Shown: positions 30,001 to 37,260 of the stretch, piece after piece | Position numbering within the stretch: the first letter of the stretch is position 1 | Layout: every line of letters begins with the position of its first letter | DNA from: Nematopogon swammerdamellus | Lineage: Eukaryota; Arthropoda; Insecta; Lepidoptera; Adelidae | DNA length: 64,000 nt | Direction: 5' to 3' | Assembly (NCBI GenBank): GCA_946902875.1 | Contig: OX336340.1 | Span: forward strand, 2,091,501 to 2,155,500 | The notes under the pieces: model-generated | Told to the model about the DNA's origin: nothing | Seen by the model: only the letters and a program-made list of their open reading frames with translations | The model's database searches: none | Program-made: the position numbers and the translations under genes

Positions 30001-31247
30001 GGGGCCACGGTTTGATATTTAAATACTTGAATTTTGCATTTTAAAGTCTGTATACACTTTAAATATGCAGATTTTGACGAAACTTACACATAGAGGAAAT
30101 CTCACGTGAGATTTGGGGGGGAAGGGGTTCCTATAAATCTCACGAAATCTCACCAAAGGGGGGGGTCAAAAAATTTGCTCACGTGATTAATGGATGTCCC
30201 CTCAGTCGCGTCTACGGAGTGCTCTCGACGCAGCGCAAGTGGAGTTAAAAGGTCCGAGGTTCGAATCCGGTCGGCGTGTACCAATGAGTTTTTTCTGATG
30301 AAAAAATCTACATGCATATCTACACCCGCTGCTTCACCGTTCGGAACCGGTGTAAAACTGTAGGTCCCTTCCCTTGCCCCTTACTAGGTGGTAGGCTCAA
30401 ATTGTAGCCAACTGTGATGGTACCACCGTACTGGATGTAAGATGGCCGCACAGCAGCCTCGGTTGTGTTCTCCTCTAGTCCAGTATAGCCAGCAATCCAG
30501 AGAAGTCTCCGGTATGGCACCTACCTTCTCGGAGGTGATATTGGCTGGTGCTGAGCATGTGCTGAAACCCATACCGGATTACATAAAAAAAAATAGGCAA
30601 GGGAAGGGACCTACAGTTTTACACCAGTTTCGAACGGTGCAGCAGCAAGTGTAGGTATGCACGTAAATTTTTTCGTCAGAAAATCTCATTGGTACACCGG
30701 ATTCGAACCTCGGACCTCTCGCATGAGAAGCCGATACCCAAACCACTCGGCCACCCGCCGCTTTAAGTAGTAGTAACAAATGACAGTCATGAAAAAAGCT
30801 TTCTAACGATATATGTCCAATTGTTATTGGCCGTTTGCATGTTCTGTCCCATCCTCCTCAGAGCTTGAAACAACTTTTCTCTATCTTCTCCTTGTGCGCC
30901 ACGCACTAAAAAAAAAAAACAAAAAAAATTAAAATCATTCGCGACACAGCACATAACGTAACATCGATAAATTTAAAATAAAATATCGCACGTTTGCCTC
31001 GCTCCGCGCTTTTTCTCTCCCTCAGTTTGTCCGTCGTCGCTCTGTAGCTAACATTGTCTTTATATTCCACCTTCTGCAGTACGTCGGCCTGAACGCAGCG
31101 CTGGAGATCCGCTCGGGTCTCGCGCGGCGACACCCGGTGCGCTTTGAGCATGTACTTGCAGATGCGTTCGGCGTCGGGGCGCGACTTGCGAGAGCGCAGG
31201 TCCGCTATCGTCGCGAGGATTCTCTTCTTATGCTTGATGTGCGACAT
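18084..31247 (-). CDS. SAMD1/KAT6-like chromatin reader (winged helix, AT-hooks, double PHD, SAM)
   Basis: Seven exons on the minus strand: 31247-30992, 27497-27199, 25168-25019, 23738-23556, 22326-22090, 20344-20009 and 18230-18084. All are GT-AG and in phase, giving 535 residues. Exon 1 holds a SAMD1-type winged helix (RILATIADLRSRKSRPDAER, VSYRA). Exon 2 holds a second winged-helix-like block (RRLITSAVAELICQDEG, VPFSELAKA). AT-hooks are RGRPRKRG (~201) and KRKRGRP (~247). Exons 5 and 6 form a double PHD finger starting CSVC (~314), with WQCPHCKTCLIC linking to CSVCSDAYHALC, as in KAT6 acetyltransferases. A SAM domain (~459-525; DISDWNSDDV, RRTDIVRGLGLQLG) ends the protein. No MYST catalytic domain follows. 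In these families such modules bind DNA and acylated H3, so I infer a nuclear, non-enzymatic regulator. Exact orthology is unsettled. Confidence 0.88.
18246..18345. repeat. (ATC)n microsatellite plus short lepidopteran repeat
   Basis: About nine ATC units are followed by 'ggtccactgctggacatagg' and 'ggcacgccacca'. I know this motif as a common lepidopteran interspersed repeat. It lies only ~15 bp inside the last intron of the chromatin-reader gene. Confidence 0.7.
18364..18520 (+). mobile_element. 3'UTR fragment of the REL-endonuclease LINE
   Basis: 'gagccgaaacgtgaagcatg' through 'ggtgaagccatcg' matches 42046-42165, directly after the coding end of the LINE at 41058. This is a 3'-end-only insertion. 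Confidence 0.7.
18532..18917 (+). mobile_element. SINE family A, full length
   Basis: The complete head includes 'gttaagcaacgctgggcgcg' and 'ggacgggtgaccgc' from the 5S-like block. The body and 'gtttccataaaaaaa' follow. Confidence 0.9.
19036..19279 (-). repeat. Repeat family D, inverted copy
   Basis: Starts 'gtactgtgtggggtcggtac' and ends '(aac)n agaacaac', the complement of the copy at 15611. Confidence 0.75.
19300..19545 (+). repeat. Repeat family C, 5'-shortened
   Basis: Runs from 'aaataaattacagcacaaca' through 'aagcagcaagtaaggcac' to 'gcagtggggctattcttttt'. The terminal 'gtaccggcccc' is altered. Confidence 0.7.
19695..19981 (+). mobile_element. SINE family B, 5'-truncated
   Basis: Body from 'gcttcaccgttccgaaacgg' to 'ggattacataaaaaaaaa'. 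Its A-tail ends 27 bp from the splice donor of exon 6 of the chromatin-reader gene (20008). Confidence 0.85.
20577..21030. mobile_element. Mariner-like MITE, copy 1 (450 bp)
   Basis: Element 20579-21028 is flanked by TA. The ends CAGGGTGTTAAAACGGCGAG and the complement of CAGGGTGTAAAAACGGCGAG continue as 'tacattaa', so the inverted repeats are about 29 bp. There is no transposase. A second copy lies at 49710. Confidence 0.88.
21033..21260 (+). mobile_element. SINE family A, 5'-truncated
   Basis: Starts inside the body at 'ggtggtagggtttaacccgc' and ends in an A-run. It directly abuts the mariner-like MITE. Confidence 0.85.
21366..21640 (+). mobile_element. SINE family B, rearranged partial copy
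   Basis: A body piece 'ggcaccaccgtactggatgt' is joined directly to the post-head segment 'gtaccaatgagttttttctg', then runs on to 'gtctccggtatggc'. The order is scrambled relative to complete copies. Confidence 0.7.
21655..22035. repeat. Lepidopteran repeat family I, split by a LINE 3' end
   Basis: 'aagcacatttaactatacgg', 'acacaggataggctaaataa' and the end 'gcgaccgaagccgcggtcaa' match the copies at 26375, 31730 and 44885. The 3' end ('gccgcggg.aaaagctagt' elsewhere) is Helitron-like, but I could not confirm a terminal hairpin. Confidence 0.6.
21800..21962 (-). mobile_element. LINE 3'-end fragment (as at 43456-43735)
   Basis: The T-run is followed by the complement of 'gcacccatgctggtt', and 'ggtgccatgccaacaaattt' to 'gtctagcccgttaatacgac' is the 3' end of the LINE fragment at 43456. 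It is inserted in family I. Confidence 0.75.
22564..22815 (+). mobile_element. SINE family B with internal deletion
   Basis: Complete head and 5' body up to 'gtgtaaaactgcag' are joined directly to the tail 'gcacctaccttctcggaggt'. About 150 bp of body are missing. Confidence 0.87.
22816..23555. other. Remainder of intron 4 of the chromatin-reader gene
   Basis: Inverted copies of 'tagaacgat.aaaaaggtatgga' at about 23128-23152 and 23418-23443 suggest a ~320-bp foldback element. The rest (22816-23120) matches nothing I recognise. Confidence 0.4.
23745..24500 (+). mobile_element. LINE fragment with RNase H domain
   Basis: Frames read HDSKSALQHL, then QWIQSHVGIAGNEEADCLAS (RNase H active-site region), and RPRTEIVMGLRLRSGHIPTN, CSTCGIEENLLHILLQC. 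One frame change separates the halves. The tail is 'taaagcgctaaaaaaaaa'. A shorter relative lies at 39080. Its 5' truncation falls within about 20 bp of the exon-4 acceptor (23738) of the minus-strand host gene. Confidence 0.8.
24531..25007. repeat. Repeat family E, copy 1
   Basis: Begins 'attggttgtctgtaaagtcg' and ends 'caatttataagacgtgacgt'+'catcacgt'. Copy 2 is at 36266-36590. It ends 10 bp from the exon-3 splice donor (25018) of the chromatin-reader gene. Confidence 0.75.
25401..25850. mobile_element. hAT non-autonomous element with perfect 8-bp target duplication
   Basis: Element 25409-25842 is flanked by GTATACAA on both sides. The ends are CAGGCATGGGCAACCT and its complement, followed inside by 'acggcccgcgggccac'. 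It is 434 bp with no transposase. Confidence 0.93.
25912..26262 (+). repeat. Repeat family C, near full length
   Basis: Starts in (CATA)n, contains 'ggggtaagcagagtaatcgg' and 'aagcagcaagtaaggcacga', and ends 'taagtaccggccccacacgg'. Confidence 0.8.
26375..26748. repeat. Repeat family I with internal 120-bp tandem duplication
   Basis: 'cctccataactcttgaaccg ... gctaagatgtga' occurs twice in tandem (about 26402-26521 and 26522-26640). It ends 'gcgagcgaagccgcggccaa'. Confidence 0.75.
26749..27140 (-). mobile_element. LINE family G 3' fragment
   Basis: The minus strand reads TNRFCRSFIHGTGKTWNALP and AHIFPPK, then the 3'UTR with 'gcaccatgggcatcg'-like sequence, and ends at a T-run (26744-26757). 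It lies in an intron of the chromatin-reader gene. Confidence 0.8.
27520..27612. repeat. Unclassified repeat, left half (right half 28019-28160)
   Basis: Matches 5328-5420 closely. Its continuation 'atacttgtcaagcctattttt' resumes at 28019, after the insertion. Confidence 0.65.
27613..28018. mobile_element. ~400-bp 'gggttccgta' element with 69-bp hairpin
   Basis: Inserted in the repeat that is intact at 5326-5534. A TTTTA duplication is plausible at both edges. Starts 'agggttccgtatccatccta' and ends 'gatacggaaccctcggtgcg'. Positions 27834-27902 and 27918-27987 form a near-perfect hairpin with a 15-bp loop. Confidence 0.75.
28170..28380. repeat. Lepidopteran 'ttaaccgacttc' repeat plus perfect palindrome
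   Basis: 'ttaaccgacttcaaaaaagg' and 'gtgaaccgatttcgatgatt' are motifs I know from lepidopteran repeats. At 28348-28380 CGGAATCGCGAGGCC, GAA, then its exact complement form a hairpin. Confidence 0.65.
28425..28630. repeat. Hairpin with 90-bp arms
   Basis: 28425-28514 and 28541-28630 are almost exactly complementary, with a 26-bp loop ('ggtgctaaagcaagcaaaaa'...). The inner stem is GAACCCTAGAGTTGAAGGCG. Confidence 0.9.
28770..28888. mobile_element. 119-bp MITE
   Basis: The ends CTTTAGAAAGAGACAATCC and the complement of CTTTAGAAAGAGATAATTC are followed by matching 'ttgtagagcgtc'/'ttgtagaccgtt'. This is the intact relative of 10845-10923. Confidence 0.78.
28892..29193 (-). mobile_element. SINE family A, lacking the 3' tail
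   Basis: Runs from 'ccgggtgaactaggtgccat' to the head 'taccgaggctgac'. The complement shows the best B-box of the family, GGTTCGAATTCC. Confidence 0.85.
29194..29679. other. Intronic stretch, nothing recognised
   Basis: Within intron 1 of the chromatin-reader gene. No exon-like frame with plausible splice sites, and no repeat match in this window. Confidence 0.4.
29680..30201. mobile_element. 522-bp TIR element, GGGGAC ends
   Basis: The left end GGGGACCTCCATTAATCAAG and the complement of the right end GGGGACATCCATTAATCACG continue to 'tgagcaaa' (28 bp, two mismatches). G-runs and 'aaatctcac' repeats lie inside. No clear target duplication; no transposase. Confidence 0.78.
30250..30592 (+). 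mobile_element. SINE family B, missing the A-box
   Basis: Starts at 'ggtccgaggttcgaatccgg' and ends at 'ggattacataaaaaaaaa'. A tail-to-tail inverted copy follows immediately. Confidence 0.87.
30593..30764 (-). mobile_element. SINE family B, 5' part, inverted
   Basis: The complement shows the full head (GGCGGGTGGCCGAGTGGTTT) and the body up to 'taggtcccttccc'. It has no tail of its own and abuts the A-run of the preceding copy. Confidence 0.85.
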
Positions 31248-31315
31248 CGCTGCGATAGCACGCAATGTTAGCTGGCCCACGGCTTAATTTAGACATGTCA
31301 GTAAGATGGAAAAGT

Positions 31316-31505
31316 TAAATTTAAAATTTCAAAAACGCCCGACCCTTATAAAGTAAAGAATAATTTCCGTTTACTTACTTCCGTTTACTTAAATTCCCGT
31401 GCAGCTCTGAGTTTTTATATTTTATTAACTTCCCCCGACTCCTTTAAGTAAACGGAAATTATTTTTTACTTTTTAAGGGTGGCGGGTTTTTTTAAATTTG
31501 TAATT
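31316..31505. repeat. Foldback repeat family N, copy 1
   Basis: Inverted arms share 'aataatttccgtttactta' and 'acccttaaaaagtaaa'-like sequence around 'cccgtgcagctctgagtttt'. A related copy lies at 42703-42880. Confidence 0.65.
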
Positions 31506-31689
31506 TTACTATTATTTCAAGCCTTTTAAAAAAAATTGCATGCAAATCAGTCCACTTTTTAAGATACCTAATAAATGTTTTTATTACTCAATTACAAACA
31601 TTCATCGATCAATCGATTAATCGATTTGGGAGCTACGATGCCACAGACAGACACACCCATACACACACACGTTGAACTTATATATAACA

Positions 31690-31885
31690 CACCTCTTTCT
31701 GCGGCGGGGCTTAAAAAGATATGAAATGAAAATTCAGTTCCGGTTACGCTAAGATGCGGCTCTCATATCCGATCTCGAATTGTTCCGCGCGCCGAAATAA
31801 AGGCACGGTAGGCGGGCTTACTTACTTTCTTCTTTATAAATACGAATTTAACGCGAGCGAAGCCGCAGGCAAAAGCTAGTATCAT
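31690..31885. repeat. Repeat family I, 3' part
   Basis: 'attgttccgcgcgccgaaat' to 'gcgagcgaagccgcaggcaa'+'aagctagt' gives the clearest 3' terminus of the family in the window. Confidence 0.65.
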
Positions 31886-32435
31886 ATAAAAACACTGATT
31901 TCAAACGTCAAACCTGGGAAATTGTATTAAGCGCAATAATATTAAACGGGTATTACTATACTTACATTATCTAAACAGGTAAATGTGAAACCCGAGGAAC
32001 AATAAAATACTTTCCACTCTAAAATAGCATTACAGATTAAATAGTACTGCAGAACTAACAATTTTAGACCAACAATTTTAGGAGCGGCGCCGAGCGTCCA
32101 ATGTCCATATAAATATTTGTATTACATAACCATTTGCAGTGCAGGTTTAAACAACAAATACTTAGGTTGTTTAAACAGTTTTGATTTAAACAACCTAAGC
32201 ATAATTAAATGTTTGTGGTTTTAGAATACTATTAATTCTACTAATAAAATAATAACATATAGTTATACAAAATTAAAGAAATGAAAAATGTACAAAGAAT
32301 ATTAAGCAGAGAGATTTTTCTTTATAACATGAAAGTGAGAATCAAGCGCACTCAACATACAAAGTACACGTATCAGCACAGTGGAAGAGCAGCGTGACGT
32401 CACCATGCAGTCTGGAGGAAGGGCAGTTCAAAGAT
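31886..32435. other. Intergenic, nothing recognised
   Basis: A+T-rich. Inverted pieces around 'ggtttaaacaacaaatactt' (about 32145-32200) form a small foldback. No gene seen. Confidence 0.4.
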
Positions 32436-32645
32436 TTTTTTTTTTTTTAAACTGGCACTTCAGCTAGACTGAACGGACGGAAAACATGAACTTTTACATA
32501 GCCGTTTCGACCGATGTTTCATTCAGTGTGGTGGTGGTACCAACCCGGGCGGGATAAACCCTACCACCTAGTAAGGTACGAAGGGAAGGGATCTACAGTT
32601 TTACGTGGAATCCGAACCACGTTCAGCCTCCAACGGTCGAGCGTT
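32436..32645 (-). mobile_element. SINE family A, internal fragment
   Basis: 'actgaacggacggaaaacat' through 'gtggtaccaacccgggcggg' to 'cagcctccaacggtcgagcg'. The 3' tail is lost except for a T-run. Confidence 0.8.
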
Positions 32646-33485
32646 TTTTTTATACTTACTGTATTTTTTTATTATACTGTATATTATATAATAATGTAAA
32701 CATTAGGTAAATAAACATTAATGTAAAAGGTATAAAAATAAGGTAGGTATGTTAATAAAATAATGTAAAAATAATATAAATTTTTAAAATGTGAAATAAA
32801 GAAAATAAATAAAATAATTATAATAATAAATGTACAACTACGCTGCCTATAATACAACACACAAAAAATTAATGCAACTTAATAATAACTTACTTAACTA
32901 CTTAAAAGTATAGCTGTTAAGCTTGGTAAAAACACTTAAAGCACTTAAAATAAGCGTGTTAAAAGTGTTAAAACATTTAGTTCGTCAAAAACATTTCGAC
33001 ACACACTTAACATAAGTCGGTTAAAAATATAGTGTGTCATTCATATACAGTTTAGGCTTGTTCTTTTTAGAGTTCCGTAGCCTAATATGTACCCTTATAT
33101 AATCGGTTACGTGTCTGTCCGTCCGTCACTCTGTCTGTCACATGCGATTTCCAATGTGATTACTCTTTTGCTACTACCTACTTATATTCCACTATATTAT
33201 CGAATCTCAAACATTCAAAGGTTGACTGTAAGAAATCTCTGTAAGGGATAAGTCCGCCTTTGCACCTTTAAACATAATATGTAAATTTTCTAATGTACCT
33301 GTTACTGTTTAATGTTTACTGGAGCAATAAAGCATTTTCTATCTATCTATCTATCTACTCTGGAACGGGAAATTCTATAAATAAAAAAATATTAATAAAG
33401 TTGTCAATTTAGTCTTAACGGCATGAAAACTATTTGAAATGGTCTTCTATCTGGTGGAAACTATCTTAAAGCGGTTGTTGAGAGT
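32646..33485. other. A+T-rich spacer with (CTAT)n
   Basis: Low-complexity TAAT-rich sequence, a fragment resembling 'ttccgtagcctaatatgtac' (33070), and a short (CTAT)n run at about 33338-33356. No coding sequence. Confidence 0.45.
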
Positions 33486-33650
33486 AAATAGCATTCTAGC
33501 GGATTACTGCGAATAGCATTCTAGCGGATTACTGCGAATAGCATTCTAGCGGATTACTGCGAATAGCATTCTAGCGGATTACTGCGAATAGCATTCTAGC
33601 GGATTACTGCGAATAGTATTCTAGCGGATTGTTGCGAATATAATTCTAGC
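33486..33650 (+). repeat. 25-bp minisatellite, ~6.6 copies
   Basis: Unit GAATAGCATTCTAGCGGATT+ACTGC. The first five copies are nearly identical and the last two diverge. Confidence 0.95.
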
Positions 33651-34689
33651 ACTGCTCGCAAGGCACAGTGCGACCTCGTCAACGTTGCACGCACTCGCTA
33701 TGACAAAGCAAATGGCTTCGGAAACCTCTGTGTGTGCACAAAGTTCACACTTAACATTTTATATCTTTACATTTTCAATCTACCTACCTACGCTGATACA
33801 CATAAAACGTGTACTTAGGTAAAAAAAACAAATCAATATTTCTAATAAATTTTTATATTTTGATGTTACTCTTTTGTGGAAATATCGGTAGGTACAAGGC
33901 ATTATTGTTAAAATATAAAATTGTGTTATATGAAATTGGTTATTACCTATATACCTACGTGTGAATAGTTTCTCGGAGCATATAGAAAAATCTATTGGGC
34001 TTCACAATTTTCAGCTTCAATACAAATATTTGTACTTGCCTGATGTTTCGCCATAAAATGAAAAATATTGTACATATTTTGTTGCAAGCTATTTCTAAAC
34101 TAATCACCACATGTTTTATCAGACGACGAAATAAAGACGAATTATGTAGGCATGACAAAGTTATGCAGAGAAATAGTAATTTTTAAAGAAATGGAGAGTG
34201 ATTAGAACTACGAGCATTAGATCTGAAATAGCGCCAAATATTTCACAGAGAATAACATTTTCGAAGACTAAAAAAACAACGCATGCAAAAAATTATAAAA
34301 TTACCTGAGTTTATTCATGCCGGTCGAATGTTCGCAGGAGATTTGTAGCAAGTTCTTGTGTCAGCGAAACGAAAAGCCCGATGTGACTTATATTTGAAAC
34401 CCCAAATAACAAGAGTTTAATTAACCTATTTTATTTACCCCAGTCAGTAGTTTCAATTTCCAATATTGATTTTCTTGGAAAAGTAAGTAAGTATATATAT
34501 TTTTTATGATCGAAGATGTAGGTAGGTACTTCTGTAAATCTATCTACCCAATAGTTGTATTCGATAACCGCTAGGAGCGCTGCTGCTATTAAAAACGGAT
34601 GTTTTGACAGGCGACCGACCTTGACGATCCCGTCAAGGGAGTATCAGGGCGGCTTTCTGACTACGTCACGTGAATTCCTGTCTCTCAGG
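33651..34689. other. Intergenic, nothing recognised
   Basis: Short open frames on both strands at 33955-34186 overlap each other and carry no known motif. No repeat match found. Confidence 0.4.
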
Positions 34690-35262
34690 TAAAGTCTATA
34701 GAGAGTGAACACAGAGCATCGAATGCCAACCGCGCGCGCCCCTCCTAGAGGCGCCCTGAGCGCGATTTTCCTACAACGCCGTTGAAGCCTGTGGGCGTGG
34801 CCTATGACTTACATTTTTTTTTTATTGAAACTGACACGGTTGGTTACATCACCTACAACATCCGCGATGTCAGCCCATAACACCGGGTGAACTTGGTGCC
34901 ACGTCAGTGCTTCCCTTCGGTCGTGCCGGCTACACTGAACTAGACGGAAAACACAAACTATTTACATAACCGTTTCGACCGACCTTTCATTCAGTGTGGT
35001 GGTACCAACCCGGGCGGGTTAAACCCTACCACCTAGTAAGATAATTAGTGTGTTGTGCGTGTGCATTTGTTTTGTGCGTGTGCCTAACTTGCTCCTCTTT
35101 GTGTGTAGTATCGATACTAGCACACACACACACACATACGAAGCGCTAGCAGCACTGCGTGTAGTTTTTGGGTTTCAAATATTATCCCTTAGGGCGTCTC
35201 TAGTAGGGGGCGCGCGCAGGCGCGCGCATTCGATGCTCTGTGAGAGTGTACCTAGTCAAATT
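34690..35262. mobile_element. Inverted-repeat element with a SINE inside
   Basis: 'cacagagcatcgaatgc' with GCGCGCGCCCC near 34715 is mirrored by 'gcattcgatgctctgtg' near 35230. SINE A sits between them. Confidence 0.65.
34812..35041 (-). mobile_element. SINE family A, 3' part
   Basis: T-run, 'gaaactgacacggttggtta', and the body to 'taccacctagtaagat'. The head is absent. Confidence 0.85.
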
Positions 35263-36221
35263 TGAAGAAGTGTGTGTGCGTGTGTGCGTTAGTCTCTCTG
35301 ACTTGCTCGTCAATCTGGAGAATTGGGTTATTTATCATTTGTTTTTACAATTTTGTTGTTACTAACCTTCTCAACAAAAAAAAAATTGGAATTTGGAATT
35401 TGGAACCTGAAGGATTTGTTTTATTTATTTTTTAGGTTTAGTTTATAAGTTATTTTAGTTTAGTTTTATCATATTTCTTAATTTTAGTTTAATTTTATTG
35501 TATTAGGTTATTTTAAATTTTATAATAAAAAAGAAACAAATTAAATTTTTTTTTTTTTTTTTTTACAAAAAGTCTTATTATTGTTGTTTTTCTTATTGTT
35601 TCAAATCAATATTTCAGTGACTATTGCTGTAACACTTACCCTACCCTATGCATTTAATGTAGCCGGCTAGCCCTTTTGATATTTTTTAACTTGATGTGGG
35701 ACGCAGACGCTTAATTCATTGTTAGTTAACCATTTAATTAATTACTATGTGGATTTTTCTATTTATTAATTAAAAAAAATGTATACAATAATGATACATT
35801 TACCCCAGAGAGCCTATGCCCATAAAATAAAAGAACAAAATTACATGCACCATTTTTGGAAACAATTTGGGAATACTATAAATGCCAGATACGGCCTGTT
35901 ATTATGCAGAAATAGGTTTTACATATTCCAAATATGTCATTGTGTGCAGAAGTAGATTACAATAATGCTCGATATGGCACTATTATGCAGTAAATGGTTG
36001 AGCTTCCTTGGACAGTTAAAAATAGAATTATCGCGTATTTCGTGTGCCTGTCTATCTTGGCAGAGAAATTGAATAAATATTTTTTTTCAAAGGCAACAGG
36101 TTAACCATTAGTGTGAAGACGACTTAATAAAATACTCCATGGAGTAATGTCACCTACGTCTGCCTTCTCTACAAGAGTCAGAAAAATAAATAACGGTCAA
36201 GTACGTACTATGTCCGCATGC
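35263..36221. other. Intergenic, A+T-rich
   Basis: 'ttactaaccttctcaacaaa' with 'tttggaatttggaacctgaa' (35360-35415) recurs inverted at 38265-38325, so a short repeat is present. No gene. Confidence 0.4.
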
Positions 36222-37103
36222 AGGGGGCTCCGTAGCAATTTCGCACCTAGAAAGTATAAAAAAAATTGGTTGTCTGTAAAGTCGGTTTACGGACGATAGT
36301 TTTACGTGATGACGTGGAATAATCGTAGTACATAGAGCAAAGATCAGTTATTCTATTTCCAGTAGAAATATTAATCGTCTTATGACTGGCCATCAATACA
36401 CTTCTGTTGTCTGATCTTGACAGTTTTACTTCTTAATACGTTTCCATGGTAACTTTGACTATACCGATTGTGCCTCTCTATCGCTTGTTACGCGCTCTCG
36501 CTTGCACACACAGGCTCAGATGGAACGTGACACTTTTTCGTGTGTGCAGCCGGTGTTCATCAATTTATAAGACGTGACGTCATCACGTCAAAATAATTTA
36601 ATTATTATTTGTAATTGAGGATGAGGGAGGGAGGACCCCTGACATGGTCACTTGCAATGATATTTTAGGAAAGATAGGTTATCCATATGACATTCAGTGC
36701 TCACACATGGCACGTCCTTGAAAAGTTGAGAGGAAGAACTACAAAGTGATGCGCCGACTCGAATTCCAATTATTAAAATTAGTGCAGAATCTCATTACAC
36801 ACGAAGGCATTTTCGATGTGTTAGCGGCTCGTGGTTAGCGGTCCGAACGCGTGCGTAGTTGGTGGGCGACTAACTTCAGACAGGACTGTGGTCTTGTATT
36901 TAATGTGCCGCTTGGGAGCTCAGTTAACCTATTTACCTCCTTTATAATATCATTGGTCACACACCAAGTCTGGTTGTCTCTCCAGAACCTATAAAAAAGA
37001 AGAACGCTCGAACGGTTTAGAAGTTACAGGCTGTGCTAGACAGACAGATACGAGCGATTGAGCGAGGGTCCCTGCCAGCGTTGCTGACTACGGAGCCCTA
37101 AAA
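36222..37103. repeat. Repeat with 'gggctccgtag' ends containing family E copy 2
   Basis: 'ggggctccgtagc' at 36227 is mirrored by 'ctacggagccctaaaa' at 37088. Family E (36266-36590) is nested inside. The rest is unclassified. Confidence 0.5.
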
Positions 37104-37260
37104 ACAGCAAACAAAACAATAATTTGTTCTGGTTGTTGTTTGCAGTCACAGTCAATGTCAATGTCACTATACTGTCACTGTCAATAATGATAGGTTATGT
37201 TTTGTATTTACAAAAATGTTCCTTGCTTTTTTTGCGATTTAACAATAGGAAACGGGAAAG
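37104..37260 (+). promoter_or_regulatory. ERAL1 upstream region with TGTCA cluster
   Basis: Six GTCA cores within about 45 bp (37145-37190: 'gtcacagtcaatgtcaatg', 'gtcactatactgtcactgtc'). No TATA box was recognised. Confidence 0.4.

Noticed and set aside
33955..34186. Small overlapping frames on both strands
   Set aside because: No motif, no splice context, mutually antisense.
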